Assembly (NCBI RefSeq): GCF_028292965.1
Contig: NZ_JAQGLG010000117.1
Coordinates: 1-60,405, forward strand
Length of the DNA: 60,405 bases
Direction: 5' to 3'
Origin: Sphingomonas bacterium
GTDB lineage: Bacteria; Pseudomonadota; Alphaproteobacteria; Sphingomonadales; Sphingomonadaceae
In this document: positions 15,934-26,100 of the stretch, piece after piece
Layout: the number at the start of each line of letters is the position of its first letter
Position numbering within the stretch: the first letter of the stretch is position 1
Notes under the pieces: generated by a model
Seen by the model: only the letters and a program-made list of their open reading frames with translations
What the model was told of the DNA's origin: nothing
Database searches by the model: none
Made by a program: the position numbers and the translations under genes

Positions 15934-18225
15934 ATGACATCCAATCGCCTGCTGACATCCACCGTCGCGAAATCTGCGATGGCGTTCGCACTGCTTTATG
16001 CGCCTGCCGCTTTTGCCCAGGCGGCCGCACCGGTCGATCAGGCCGCGCCAAGTGCCAGCGATCAACCGGTCGCGCTGGGCGACGTCATCGTCACCGCGCA
16101 GAAGCGCGCGCAGCGTTTGCAGGATGTGCCGGTGTCGATCACCGCAATCCAGGGCCGTCAGATCCAAGAGATGCAGATCACCGATCTGCGCAGCATCCAA
16201 TCCTATGTGCCCAACCTCGCGGTGCTCAATTCCGGCGTGAACCCGGTAGTCTATATCCGCGGGTTCGGCTCAGGTCCGAACAACGTGGCGTTCGACCAGG
16301 AAGTGTCGGTCTATTCCGACGGCATCTATGGCGGCCGCGGCGCGCAGTTCAGCGCGCCGTTCTTCGATCTCGAGCGCATGGAAGTGCTGCGCGGGCCGCA
16401 AGGCGCGCTGTTCGGGCGCAACACCGCGGCGGGCGCGATCAGCCTCGTTTCGGCCAAGCCGACCCGCACCTTCGAGGGTTATGTCACCGCCGGTTACAAC
16501 GTGTCGCGGCAGGGCTTCGAGGGCAGCGCGGTGGTGAGCGGGCCGCTCGGCGATACGCTGTCGGGTCGTCTCGCGGCGAAGCTCACCCATGAAGACGGCT
16601 ATATCCGCAACCTGTACGACAATCAGAAAGACCCGCAGCTGCGCGACGAGCTGGTCCGCGCCACCCTGTTATGGACGCCGGCCGCCGGCGTCGACATCAC
16701 AGCCAAGGGCGAATATGGCCGCCACCAGCTCAATGGCGGCATCACCGTCACCGGCTCGCTGACCGACCCGACCAATTTCGACGACAAGGGCAGCTACCGC
16801 TACATCTCGGACAATTATGCCGGCTCCGGCATCCCCGAGCAAAGCGGCATCACCAGCTATAACGGCGCGCTGACCGCGAATGTCGAGGTCGGCACGCACA
16901 CGCTGACCGCGATCGGCGGCTATTCGCATTTCACCACGCGACGCCTGTCGGCCTATGACGAACGCAACCCGGACGGGACGATCCAGCCGCTCAGCGGCAA
17001 CGCCAAGTTCGGCAACGCCTTCCCCGAGAATTTCACCCAGTGGTCGGGCGAGGTGCGGCTGGCGTCGCCGACCAACCAGTTCTTCGAATATGTCGTCGGC
17101 GCCTATTACGACAGCTCCAACTATCACCTGCACCAGGACAGCTATTACCGCCAGATCGCCGGCACGATCACCGGCCACCAGTCGACCGATTTTCAGCAGG
17201 ATGGCAATTCCTTCTCCTTCTACGGGCAAGGCACGCTGCACTTCTCACCGCAGTTCCGGCTGATCGGCGGCCTGCGCTATTCGCACACGGGCAAGGACGC
17301 GACCTTCACCTCAGGCACCGTCTCGGGCACGGCGCTTAACCCGATCGGCGCGGACGTGGCGGGATCATTGTCCGAACATTATGTCGATCCATCGGCCACG
17401 CTGCAGTTCAACGTGACGCCGCATGTCATGGTCTATGCGACCTATGCACGCGGCTCGAAATCGGGCGGCTTCGTGTCGAACACCTATGGCGTCACTGCGC
17501 TGGGCTTCCAGTTCAAGCCGGAGCGCTCGACCAACTACGAGGCGGGCATCAAGTCGAGCTTCCTGAACGGGCATGCCACGGTCAATTTGTCGGTGTTCCG
17601 CACCGAGTTCACCAACCTCCAGCAATCGGCCTATGACCCCGATCGCCGTACCTTCTTCACCCGCAACGCCGCCGCCGCGCGATCGGACGGCGTCGAGTTC
17701 GAGCTGCAATTGCTGCCCGCACCGAGCCTGAGCTTCAATGCCAGCATCGCCTATCTCAATGCGCGGTTCCTCAATTATCCCGGCGCGCCGTGCCTTGCCT
17801 ATGAGACGCTGGCGCAGTGCAATTCGGCCGATCCGGTGAGCCTTGCGGCGCACAATATCGCCGGCCTGCCGTTGCAGTTCGCGCCGAAATGGAGCGGCAA
17901 TGTCGGCTTCGAACATCGTCTCGACATGGGCGACTATCGCCTGACCTCGGCGCTCAATGCGCAGTTCCGCGGCGATTATTTCGTCGCCGACGGCTACAGC
18001 CCGATCTGGGGCGTGCAGGACGGCTGGGCGAAGCTCGACGGGCGGCTGCAATTCGGGCCGCGCAGCGACAAGTGGAACATCGCGGTGATCGGCCGCAACC
18101 TGACCGACAAGCATACTGTCGGCGCAGCGATCCGCTTTCCCGCCTCGATCACCTCGACCGCGCGTTCGCTCAATTCGATGGACGAATACCGCTCGATCCT
18201 CATTCAGGGCACCGTGCGCTTCTGA
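15934..18225 (+). CDS. TonB-dependent receptor (catabolic regulon)
   Basis: A 763-residue outer-membrane receptor. Signal peptide ending AAFAQA, TonB-box-like DVIVTAQKR at about residues 51-59, plug domain with SIQSYVPNLAV, YIRGFGSG and MEVLRGPQGALFGRNTAAGAI, then a beta barrel ending in Phe. It imports the cluster's substrate with energy from TonB-ExbBD. It is followed 30 bp later by a Baeyer-Villiger monooxygenase, so the imported molecule is probably a carbonyl compound or becomes one. It resembles the IutA/FepA-like receptors that sphingomonads use for hydrophobic compounds, more than the longer sugar-type receptors downstream. Confidence 0.9.
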   Translation: MTSNRLLTSTVAKSAMAFALLYAPAAFAQAAAPVDQAAPSASDQPVALGDVIVTAQKRAQRLQDVPVSITAIQGRQIQEMQITDLRSIQSYVPNLAVLNSGVNPVVYIRGFGSGPNNVAFDQEVSVYSDGIYGGRGAQFSAPFFDLERMEVLRGPQGALFGRNTAAGAISLVSAKPTRTFEGYVTAGYNVSRQGFEGSAVVSGPLGDTLSGRLAAKLTHEDGYIRNLYDNQKDPQLRDELVRATLLWTPAAGVDITAKGEYGRHQLNGGITVTGSLTDPTNFDDKGSYRYISDNYAGSGIPEQSGITSYNGALTANVEVGTHTLTAIGGYSHFTTRRLSAYDERNPDGTIQPLSGNAKFGNAFPENFTQWSGEVRLASPTNQFFEYVVGAYYDSSNYHLHQDSYYRQIAGTITGHQSTDFQQDGNSFSFYGQGTLHFSPQFRLIGGLRYSHTGKDATFTSGTVSGTALNPIGADVAGSLSEHYVDPSATLQFNVTPHVMVYATYARGSKSGGFVSNTYGVTALGFQFKPERSTNYEAGIKSSFLNGHATVNLSVFRTEFTNLQQSAYDPDRRTFFTRNAAAARSDGVEFELQLLPAPSLSFNASIAYLNARFLNYPGAPCLAYETLAQCNSADPVSLAAHNIAGLPLQFAPKWSGNVGFEHRLDMGDYRLTSALNAQFRGDYFVADGYSPIWGVQDGWAKLDGRLQFGPRSDKWNIAVIGRNLTDKHTVGAAIRFPASITSTARSLNSMDEYRSILIQGTVRF

Positions 18226-18255
18226 TAACGACGTACCGCAACACAGGAGACTTTG

Positions 18256-20061
18256 GTGAGTAGCAGCGTGCCGGACAGGACCGAACTGGGGTTCGATCCT
18301 GAAGCGCTCCGCGCGAAATATCGCGCGGAGCGGGACAAGAGGCTACGCGATGACGGCGGCAACCAGTTCGTCGTGCCGACCGGCGACCTGAAGCACCTCG
18401 CCGACGATCCCTATGTCGAACCGGGTTTCACCCGCGCGCCGCTCAGCGATGACGTCAATGTCCTGATCGTCGGCGGCGGCTTTGCCGGACTTTCGGCCGG
18501 CGCCGCGCTGCGCAAACAGGGCGTGGGCGGCATTCGTTATGTCGAGAAGGGCGGCGACTTCGGCGGCACCTGGTACTGGAACCGCTATCCCGGGGTTCAG
18601 TGCGACATCGAATCCTACATCTACCTGCCGCTACTCGAAGAGACCGGGTACATGCCGCGCGAGCGATACTCCCACGGCCCGGAAATCTGGGAGCATGCCC
18701 AGCGCATCGCCCGCCACTTCGATCTCTACGAAGACGCATTGTTCCAGACGGCGGTCACCGAACTGCGCTGGCTCGACGAGGAGCGCAAATGGCTGGTGCG
18801 CACCGACCGGGGCGACGCGTTCAAGGCGCGTTACGTCATCCGCACCAATGGTATTCTCGACCGGCCCAAGCTGCCCGGCATCCCCGGCATCGCGGGCTAT
18901 AAGGGCCATAGCTTCCACACCAGCCGCTGGGACTATGATTACACCAAAGGGGACTCGACCGGCGGGCTGACCGGCCTCGCCAACAAGCGCGTGGCGATCA
19001 TCGGCACGGGCGCGACGGCGATCCAGGCGGTGCCGTACGTCGCGCGCTACGCCAAGCATCTCTATGTCGTGCAGCGCACCCCTTCGGGCATCGACGAACG
19101 CCGCAACGGGCCGACCGATGCGGCTTGGTGGCAGGGGCTGGAGCCCGGCTGGCAGCGCCGCCGCCGCGACAATTTCGTCGCGCTGACCACGGGTGTGCCG
19201 CAGGACGAGGACCTGGTCGGCGACGGCTGGACCGATGCCATACGCGATCTGGCCGGCGCCAATCTCGGCGATCTCGCGCCCGACGATCTGTCGGCGAAGA
19301 AGGAGCTCGCCGATTTCGTCAAGATGAACCAGGTGCGCAGCCGGGTGGACGAGATCGTCGAGGACAGCGCGACAGCCGAGGCGCTCAAGCCATGGTATCG
19401 CCAGTTCTGCAAACGGCCCTGCTTCAACGACGATTTTCTGCCGGCGTTCAACCGCCCGAATGTCGACCTGATCGATACCGGCGGCCGGGGCCTGGACGGC
19501 TTTACGGAAGAAGGCTTCCTGTTCGACGGCAAGCTTTATCCTGTCGACTGCGTGATCTTCGCCACCGGCTTCGACTTCGGCAATGCCTATGGCGCTTCGG
19601 CGCAGCAAAAGGGCCATCCGATCCTCGGACGCGACGGCATCTCGCTGGCGGACGAATGGGGCGAGGGCATGCGCACCTTGCACGGCTTCTACTCGGCGGG
19701 CTTTCCCAATCTGTTCCATATGGGTGGTTCGCAGAACGGACTTGCCTTCAACCTGACCTACTGCCTCGACGAGCAGGCCGAGCATATCGCCGAGGTGGCG
19801 AAGGTCGCCGAGGAGCGCGGCGCGACCTTGATCGAGCCGACCGCCGAGGCCGAGGCCGAATGGGTCGCGACGATCCGCGCCAAGGACAAGAGCTTCCAGG
19901 ATTTCCAGCGCGACTGCACGCCGGGCAATTTCAACGACGAGGGCAAGATCGGCGGCAGGATCAGTCGCTCGGACGAATATTATGGCGCCGGGCCGATCGC
20001 CTTTTACGCGCTGATCCGCGAGTGGCGGGCCAAGGGGATGGCGGGTCTGACGATCGCCTGA
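18256..20061 (+). CDS. Baeyer-Villiger monooxygenase (flavin-binding, class I)
   Basis: A 601-residue flavoprotein. FAD motif GGGFAG (about residue 73), the long fingerprint GGTWYWNRYPGVQCD, the short fingerprint in the form YxGxxxHxxxWD (GYKGHSFHTSRWD, about 214-226), and NADPH motif GTGATA (about 250). These define a class I BVMO related to cyclohexanone/phenylacetone-type enzymes, which insert oxygen next to a ketone to form an ester or lactone using NADPH and O2. Start GTG 18256 has AGGAGA at a good distance; a TTG 3 bp earlier is less likely. Cotranscription with the receptor is likely. Its 3' end overlaps the convergent PEBP gene by 58 bp. Confidence 0.9.
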   Translation: MSSSVPDRTELGFDPEALRAKYRAERDKRLRDDGGNQFVVPTGDLKHLADDPYVEPGFTRAPLSDDVNVLIVGGGFAGLSAGAALRKQGVGGIRYVEKGGDFGGTWYWNRYPGVQCDIESYIYLPLLEETGYMPRERYSHGPEIWEHAQRIARHFDLYEDALFQTAVTELRWLDEERKWLVRTDRGDAFKARYVIRTNGILDRPKLPGIPGIAGYKGHSFHTSRWDYDYTKGDSTGGLTGLANKRVAIIGTGATAIQAVPYVARYAKHLYVVQRTPSGIDERRNGPTDAAWWQGLEPGWQRRRRDNFVALTTGVPQDEDLVGDGWTDAIRDLAGANLGDLAPDDLSAKKELADFVKMNQVRSRVDEIVEDSATAEALKPWYRQFCKRPCFNDDFLPAFNRPNVDLIDTGGRGLDGFTEEGFLFDGKLYPVDCVIFATGFDFGNAYGASAQQKGHPILGRDGISLADEWGEGMRTLHGFYSAGFPNLFHMGGSQNGLAFNLTYCLDEQAEHIAEVAKVAEERGATLIEPTAEAEAEWVATIRAKDKSFQDFQRDCTPGNFNDEGKIGGRISRSDEYYGAGPIAFYALIREWRAKGMAGLTIA

Positions 20062-20687
20062 GCAGGTTCGGGTTCAGTGCCGGTATAGGTGGCGATGATC
20101 CGGCCCTTGGCGAGGACATGGCCCGCCAGACCCGCGACGACCGCCGCGCGGCTCGCCTGGTCGGTCAGGCCGAGCCGGGTGTCGAGCGCGAACAGCTCGA
20201 AATGATAATGATGCGTCGTGCCCGCGCGGGGGCGTGGCCCGGCATAACCGATCGCGCCGCGCACATTGAGGGCCTGCGTCATGCGCGGCACGGCGAGGCC
20301 GGGCTGGACGCCGGTCGGCAGCGCGCGGGCGGCAGGATCGATATCGAACACCATCCAGTGACGCACCGGGGCCCCGTCACGATTGCCATCGGGATCCTCG
20401 GCCAGCAGGACGAAGCTCTTCGTGCCGCGCGGCGGCTTGCTCCACGCCAGATCGGGCGAGACGTTGCCGCCATTGCCGGATGACGCCTCCGGCACGACGC
20501 CACCGGCCAATATGGTCGACGAGAGCGTGATGCTGCCCCGGCTCGCCGCCTCAGGCAGGTCGAACACCACCGGCGATGGCGGGACGAACGGTGCCGGCGC
20601 GGCGGACGGCACGGGCGCCGGTGCTGTCTGCGCCGCGAGCGGGAACGGTACGACGATCAGCAGCGCGACAGCGATAAGCATGCGCAT
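20004..20687 (-). CDS. YbhB/YbcL-type PEBP family protein, secreted
   Basis: A 227-residue protein starting at MRMLIAVALL, with a signal peptide and a Pro/Ala-rich linker (about residues 20-45). The phosphatidylethanolamine-binding fold shows LLAEDPDGN, VRHWMVFDID and HHYHFELFALD, the anion-binding pocket residues of the bacterial Raf-kinase-inhibitor-like family. It is probably periplasmic; no firm biochemical role is known for these bacterial proteins. The start lies 1 bp beyond the cytochrome c stop, so they form a two-gene operon. The C-terminal 19 codons overlap the BVMO gene on the other strand. Confidence 0.82.
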   Translation of the reverse strand: MRMLIAVALLIVVPFPLAAQTAPAPVPSAAPAPFVPPSPVVFDLPEAASRGSITLSSTILAGGVVPEASSGNGGNVSPDLAWSKPPRGTKSFVLLAEDPDGNRDGAPVRHWMVFDIDPAARALPTGVQPGLAVPRMTQALNVRGAIGYAGPRPRAGTTHHYHFELFALDTRLGLTDQASRAAVVAGLAGHVLAKGRIIATYTGTEPEPAQAIVRPAIPLARHSRISA

Positions 20688-20688
20688 G

Positions 20689-21078
20689 TCAGTGGATCCC
20701 GGCAAGATAGGCGATGAGTGCCTGGCGCTGATCGGCCTCGGCAACCGCCATCGGCATGCGTGTGCCGGGTACCATCTTTTGCGGGCCGGCCAGGAACTGA
20801 TCGAGTTGCGGCCCGGTCCACACCTTGCCCGACGCCTTCAAGGCCGGGGAATAGTCGAACCCGGCCAGGCTGCCCGCCTTGCGACCGACCACGCCGGCAA
20901 GGGTCGGGCCGACATCGTTCTCGCCGGGCTCCACGCTGTGGCAGGCGGCGCAGCGTTGCTCGAAGATCGCCTGACCCTTCGCCGGGGCGGCGGGCGCAGC
21001 CATGGCGACCGGCAAGAGCGTGACGATCGCGACGCCCAGCAAGGCGGCGGCGAGATAGTGCATGGCCAGGGATTTCAT
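20689..21078 (-). CDS. Class I c-type cytochrome
   Basis: A 129-residue protein: signal peptide (LAAALLGVAIVTLLPVAMAAP), haem motif CAACH (about residues 44-48), VGPTLAGVVGRKAG typical of cytochrome c2/c550, and the axial Met in VPGTRMPM. It is a periplasmic soluble electron carrier. It forms an operon with the PEBP-like gene. A start at the internal Met6 (MHYLAAAL) is possible. Confidence 0.88.
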   Translation of the reverse strand: MKSLAMHYLAAALLGVAIVTLLPVAMAAPAAPAKGQAIFEQRCAACHSVEPGENDVGPTLAGVVGRKAGSLAGFDYSPALKASGKVWTGPQLDQFLAGPQKMVPGTRMPMAVAEADQRQALIAYLAGIH

Positions 21079-21175
21079 CCGTTCAGTCCTTCACATTTTT
21101 CCGACGCATGTTCCCGCGGCTGGCCGCGGCGGAATCGCGCGTACTTCTTCATCACGGCGTTCCTTGACGCAATGC

Positions 21176-21967
21176 CTAAACCGGCTGCAGCGCCTCGATC
21201 AAGGCCGGGTGAAGCGCCTCGGTCGATGCGAGCACCGTCCCGCCCATCAGGTCGAGCTTCTCGCCCAGCGTGTTGGTGACGACGCCGCCCGCCTCGCGCA
21301 CCAGCACCACGCCGGCGGCCATGTCCCAGGCGCTGATGTCCTGCTCCCAATAGGCATCCACGCGACCGCAGGCGACCCACGCCATGTCGATCGCGCCTGC
21401 ACCGAGACGACGAATGCCGGCGACCTGGCCGGTCAGCCGTGCCATTTCGGCGAGGAATTGACCGTGGCGCGGCTTGGCGGCGTGCGGAATGCCGACCGCG
21501 AGGACGGCGCTGTGCATCGCGGCGCGGTGCGAGACACGGATGCGCGTGTCATTGAGCCACGCGCCGCCGCCCGTTTCGGCATGGAAGGTCTCGCCCAGCT
21601 GCGGCACATGGGTGACGCCGGCGATCACTTCGCCGTCGCGCGCCAGCGCGATATTGACCGCGAACAAGGGCGACCCGGTCAGGAAGTTCGTCGTCCCGTC
21701 GAGCGGATCGACGATCCACAGATGCGAGGGATCGCTGCCCGGCGTCAGACCGCCCTCCTCGCCGAGAAAGGCGAAGTCCGGCTGCGCCGCCATCAGTGCT
21801 TCCCGCACCGTCTCTTCGGCCCGCAGATCAGCGTCGCTGACCATGTCCGACGGCCCGAGCTTGCCCCGCACCGTCAATGTGGAAAGCCGCGTCTGATCGA
21901 CGACCAGCCCATCGCCGGCGCGTTTCGCGGCGCCGATCATCGTGGCGAGAAGCGTGGAAATGGTCAT
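21176..21967 (-). CDS. Inositol monophosphatase family protein
   Basis: A 263-residue Mg-dependent sugar phosphatase. Glu70-Glu71 (LGEEGG), the metal site WIVDPLDGTTNF (Asp87, Asp90, Gly91, Thr92) and the C-terminal WDMAAG are all intact. It hydrolyses inositol-1-phosphate or a related phosphate monoester (3'-phosphoadenosine phosphatases share the fold). A single gene between cytochrome c and the GntR regulator; the physiological substrate is not determined. Confidence 0.88.
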   Translation of the reverse strand: MTISTLLATMIGAAKRAGDGLVVDQTRLSTLTVRGKLGPSDMVSDADLRAEETVREALMAAQPDFAFLGEEGGLTPGSDPSHLWIVDPLDGTTNFLTGSPLFAVNIALARDGEVIAGVTHVPQLGETFHAETGGGAWLNDTRIRVSHRAAMHSAVLAVGIPHAAKPRHGQFLAEMARLTGQVAGIRRLGAGAIDMAWVACGRVDAYWEQDISAWDMAAGVVLVREAGGVVTNTLGEKLDLMGGTVLASTEALHPALIEALQPV

Positions 21968-22044
21968 GACGCCAAGGGTAGATGTTCGCGCCTTTAGTCA
22001 ATGCGGGAATATGGTCTCGCGCCGCGCCCGGCCCCGCGCTGACG

Positions 22045-22794
22045 TCATCCGCTCACATTTGCCGCACCGGCGGCATCGAACGCATCGCGGATCTGTTCAT
22101 GGCGTTCCATGCTCTTCTGCATATGCGCCCGCGCCGCGGCACGCGAGGCTTCCGGATCACGCTTGCTGATTGCGGCGAAGATCGCTTCATGATCGTCGGC
22201 GATCGCCCGGATATATTCCTCGCGCGGCATGTCGTCGCTGTTGCGCAGATAGAGCGTGCGCGGCGGCACCAGCCGCACGCCGAGAAACTCGGTGAAGCGC
22301 ACGATGTAATCGTTACGCGTGGCCCGCGCGATGGCGACGTGAAAGGCGGTGTCGGCCGCTACCGCGGCATCGACATCGGGTGCTTCGATCAGCGCGTTGA
22401 TCGCGCTCGACATGGCGTCGAGATCTTGCCTGTCGCGCCGCGCCGCGGCGAGGCCGGCCATCTCCGCCTCCAGCGGCGTGCGCATCTCGAACAGGCGGTG
22501 GACGTCATCGACCTCGCCCAGTTCGTCGCGGGTGATCTGGAATGCCTGGTAGCGCGCGCTCTCCGCGACATAGGCGCCCGATCCGCGTCGCGACACCAGC
22601 AGGCCCTTGGCCGACATCCGCGCAAAGGCCTCGCGCACCACGGTGCGGCTGACACCGGTGCTGTCGACCACCGCCTTCTCGGTCGGGAAACGCGACCCAG
22701 GCGGCAACTCGCCTGACAGCACGCGACGCTCGAGGTCGCTGACGAGCTGGTCGGCAAGCCTGGCATTTTTGTCCGGATTCATCACCAGTGACAT
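22045..22794 (-). CDS. GntR family regulator, FadR/FCD subfamily (uronate-type)
   Basis: A 249-residue protein. The winged HTH (about residues 10-77) shows LERRVLSGELPPGSRFPTE and GVSRTVVREAFARMSAKGL. The FCD ligand-binding domain (about 95-230) has FEMRTPLEAEMAGLAA and FHVAIARATRN, with the metal-ligand type histidines. Close in type to ExuR/UxuR-like repressors that sense uronates. It is divergent from the large TBDR, and a near-palindromic TTGTATGTCAA site lies in between. The presence of the same site before manD and the second TBDR makes it the probable regulator of the whole locus. Confidence 0.88.
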   Translation of the reverse strand: MSLVMNPDKNARLADQLVSDLERRVLSGELPPGSRFPTEKAVVDSTGVSRTVVREAFARMSAKGLLVSRRGSGAYVAESARYQAFQITRDELGEVDDVHRLFEMRTPLEAEMAGLAAARRDRQDLDAMSSAINALIEAPDVDAAVAADTAFHVAIARATRNDYIVRFTEFLGVRLVPPRTLYLRNSDDMPREEYIRAIADDHEAIFAAISKRDPEASRAAARAHMQKSMERHEQIRDAFDAAGAANVSG

Positions 22795-22898
22795 AGCATC
22801 TAACGTTCATAGTCCCATCTGCAAATCGCTTGACCCGTCATCGCGCGCGTCCGCTTCACCCAGAATTCGGCGACCCTGTCTCAGGGTTGACGACGATC

Positions 22899-22913
22899 AG
22901 TTGTATGTCAACT
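22899..22913. promoter_or_regulatory. GntR/FCD-type operator 1
   Basis: AGTTG-TATGT-CAACT, an inverted repeat with 5-bp arms, matching the FCD-type operator pattern TTGTATGNCAA. It lies between the divergent regulator and TBDR genes, about 105 bp from the regulator start. TTGACA on the regulator's strand is embedded in it. Confidence 0.7.
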
Positions 22914-23033
22914 AGACTGCGCCGCCGCCGCGTTAAAATCGCTTTATCGCAGCTCGCGCCAGCTGCGCAAACGGCTGCTCACTGAGCTTTGCGCTACATG
23001 CCGATATGGCTGAAATCAGCCACTTTAGCGAAT

Positions 23034-23043
23034 TTGTATGACA
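23034..23043. promoter_or_regulatory. GntR/FCD-type operator 2
   Basis: TTGTATGACA inside TTTGTATGACAGC, a half-conserved copy of the operator upstream of the first large TBDR. A probable promoter follows: TTGACA at 23060-23065 and TGATTA at 23084-23089, spacing 18. Confidence 0.55.
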
Positions 23044-23093
23044 GCTTTGCCGATTTTCGTTGACAAGCGCGGCGGCGCGACGATGATTAGCGC

Positions 23094-23107
23094 TGACACC
23101 GGTGGCA
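23094..23107. promoter_or_regulatory. LacI-type operator 1
   Basis: TGACACCGGTGGCA, centred on ACCGGT with a central CpG as in LacI-family operators. It lies 4 bp downstream of the proposed -10 (23084-23089), i.e. over the transcription start of the TBDR. Related sites occur at 36179-36192 and 39447-39460. Confidence 0.65.
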
Positions 23108-23159
23108 TGTTCGCAACAGTCGAGCAGCCGATCGACCGGTAGAATGGGGAGAGATGGGG

Positions 23160-26100
23160 ATGAACAAAGTCACGTTGCGCGCAGGAGTCGCGGTTTGCGC
23201 CCTTCTGGTTGCCGGGCCCGCCTGGGCGCAGGATACGTCTCCCCCAGCCACGAACGCTCCCCCCACCCCCGGCAACCAACTGCCGCAGGACGAGACGCCG
23301 GCACCGACCTCGGACGTGGTCGTCACCGGGTTCCGCCAATCCTATGCCGATGCGCTGCGCAACAAGCGCGACACGATCCAGATCAGCGACTCGATTTCCT
23401 CGGACGGCCTCGGCCGCTTCCCCGATCTCAATGTCGGCGAGGCGATCCAGCGCCTGCCCGGTGTGCAGATCAACCGCGAGGCCGATTCCCGCAACGCCAC
23501 GGTCTCCTTGCGCGGCCTGCCCGGCACCTTCGCCCGCACGACCCTGAACGGTGTCGGCTTTGCCGATCCGATCCTGTCGAGCGCGACCAACACCGCCTCC
23601 ACCCCGCTCGGCGCGTTCAACTCCGACGTCTTCTCCTCGATCACGGTGATCAAGTCGCCCGATGCGTCCGATCTCGCCGGCGGCCTGTCGGGCAATATCG
23701 ATCTGCGTATCGCGCCCGCACTGGCGCGCAAGAAGGGCGGCTTCCTCAAACTGTCCTATGAATATGATGCGCTGGGCGGCCTGTGGAGCCCGCAATTCGC
23801 CGGCGGGTACAACTGGCACGTCAGCGACAATTTCGCCGTGTTCGGCATCGTCTCCTACAAGGAGGAGAAGTTCCGCCGCGACTCCATCTCGGTCAATACC
23901 TGGGCCAGCAAGCTGGGCTCAATCCAGGTCGGCAACCAGAAAATCCCCGGCCAGAACCCGGTCTATGACGCGCTCGCCGCGCAATATCCGGGCGGCGTCT
24001 ATTATCCCAGCCAGATCCGCCAGTTCGTACGCTTCAACAAGGGCCATTTGCTGACCGGCGCCGGCGGCTTCGAATGGGAGGCATCGAATGAGATCAAGGT
24101 CGGCGTCACCGGCTTCTATACCGAGCGCAACCTGTCGCAGGGCACCAACCAGCTGCAATATGTCGACACATCGGCCGGCAACGGCACCAACACCGCCCTG
24201 GTCGCGGCGTCGGCGGTCGCGCACTTCACGAGCCTGGGCACGCCCTATGTCGTCAATACGTCGACGGGGCCGCGCGCCTATATCAACTCCTTCTCGGCCG
24301 AGAATCTACAGACTTACGACTCAATTCGGTCCGAGCCGGCCAAGCAGAAGACCTGGGCGATCACGCCGAGCGCCGAGTTCAAGAACGACGAATGGCGCGT
24401 CAGCCTGCAGGGTACGATCTCGCGCGCCGAGGTGCTGGCCAACCAGATCGAACTCGACATCATCGAGAATCCCTACCGCAATCTCGGCACGGCGGGCCTC
24501 AACGGCATCACCGCCTCGGTCAATACCGGCGGCACCGACCTGTCCAACTACAACATCCTGTTGAACACGCCCAACACATCGCACATCCCGGTCGGCGGCT
24601 ATACCCTGCCGTCTGCCGCCAATCAGGCGACTCAGGCCGGCGCGCCGATGCCCGGGGCACCAACCGTGCAGGGTGACCGCTTCGGCGTCACCGGCAGCAA
24701 CGGCAACGGCATCAACCAGCTCGACGCCGCGCAGTTCGAGATCGAGCGCAGCTTCACCGGCTCCTTCCTGTCGGGGATCGAAGTCGGCATGCGCTACGAG
24801 CACAACAAATATACCTCGACCGGCTCGCGCAACACCTCGCTGGGCGCGCTCACCGGCAACATCACGCCGGCCATGTCGGCGGTGAACCCCTATATCGGCG
24901 ACTTCTTCGGCGGGACGGCGCCGGGTTACGATCAGGCGTGGCGAACGCTCAATGTCGGGCAGATCCTTGCCGCGATCACCCCGGTCAATACCGATCCGCG
25001 CAACACCGTAACCAACCCCAATGGCCTGCCCGGTCAGTTCGTCATCGCCCCCAATTCGGGCGTGTTCCTGACGCCCTACGGCCTAGTCAACAATTACTGG
25101 GATCCCAATTACTGGAACAACAATTTCACCACCCAGAACAACATCCTGTCGGCCTATGGCATGGTCAAGTTCAGCGGTGACGTGCTCGGCATCCATATCC
25201 GCGGCAATGCTGGCCTGCGTTACGAACATACCAACAACACGATCGTCGCGCTCGATTGCCGCGGCTGCGCCAGCGCACAGTCGGTGATCGTCGGGCCGCT
25301 CAACCATTTCGTCACGACCAAGACCTATGAGAACAAATACGGCTATCTGTTGCCGTCCTTCCTGATCGCCGCCGATCTGACCGACAAGCTTCTGCTGCGC
25401 GGGGCCTATTACAAGACCTATGTCCGGCCGCAGCCGCGCGACAATGTGCCGATTACGTCGGTCGTGGTGCCCGAAGCGCTGACCCCGCCGGTCGATCCGG
25501 TCTATACCGTCACGATCGGCGCGACCAACCTCAAGCCCTACACCGCCGACTCGTTCGACGTTTCGCTGGAATGGTACAACCGGCCCGGCGGCCTGTTCGC
25601 GATCGCGATCTACCAGAAGAATGTGAAGGGCTATATCGGCCAGATCACCGATCCCAACCAAACCTGCCCGTCGAATGGCCTGATCAACGGCATCGACTAT
25701 GGCCTTGGCACGCTGAGCGTGGTCGGACCCGACTGCATCAGCTCCAACCAGTTCATCGGCGCGGGCGCCGCGCTGAAGAACGCCAGGGTGCTGATCAGCG
25801 GCATCGCCAATCTGCAGCCGATCCGGGTGCGCGGCGTCGAGATCGCCGTGCAGCAGAATTTCGACTTCCTGCCCGGCTTCCTGAAGAATTTCGGCGGCGC
25901 GGCCAACTACACCTACACCTCGATCTCCGGCCATGACGCGTCGGGCAACCCGATCACCCTGCCCAGCGTGTCCAAGGACAATGTCAACATCATCGGCTAT
26001 TATGAAAGCAAGCTGTTCGGCTTCCGCCTGGTGTATAACTGGCGCGGCAAATACGACCTCGCCGCCGGCAACAGCTTCGTCGGCGATGCCCGATCGGTGA

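Noticed and set aside
18904..18935. Asp after Trp in the BVMO fingerprint, first read as an active-site loss
   Set aside because: The accepted class I fingerprint allows Pro or Asp at that position, and the longer GGTWYWN fingerprint is intact.
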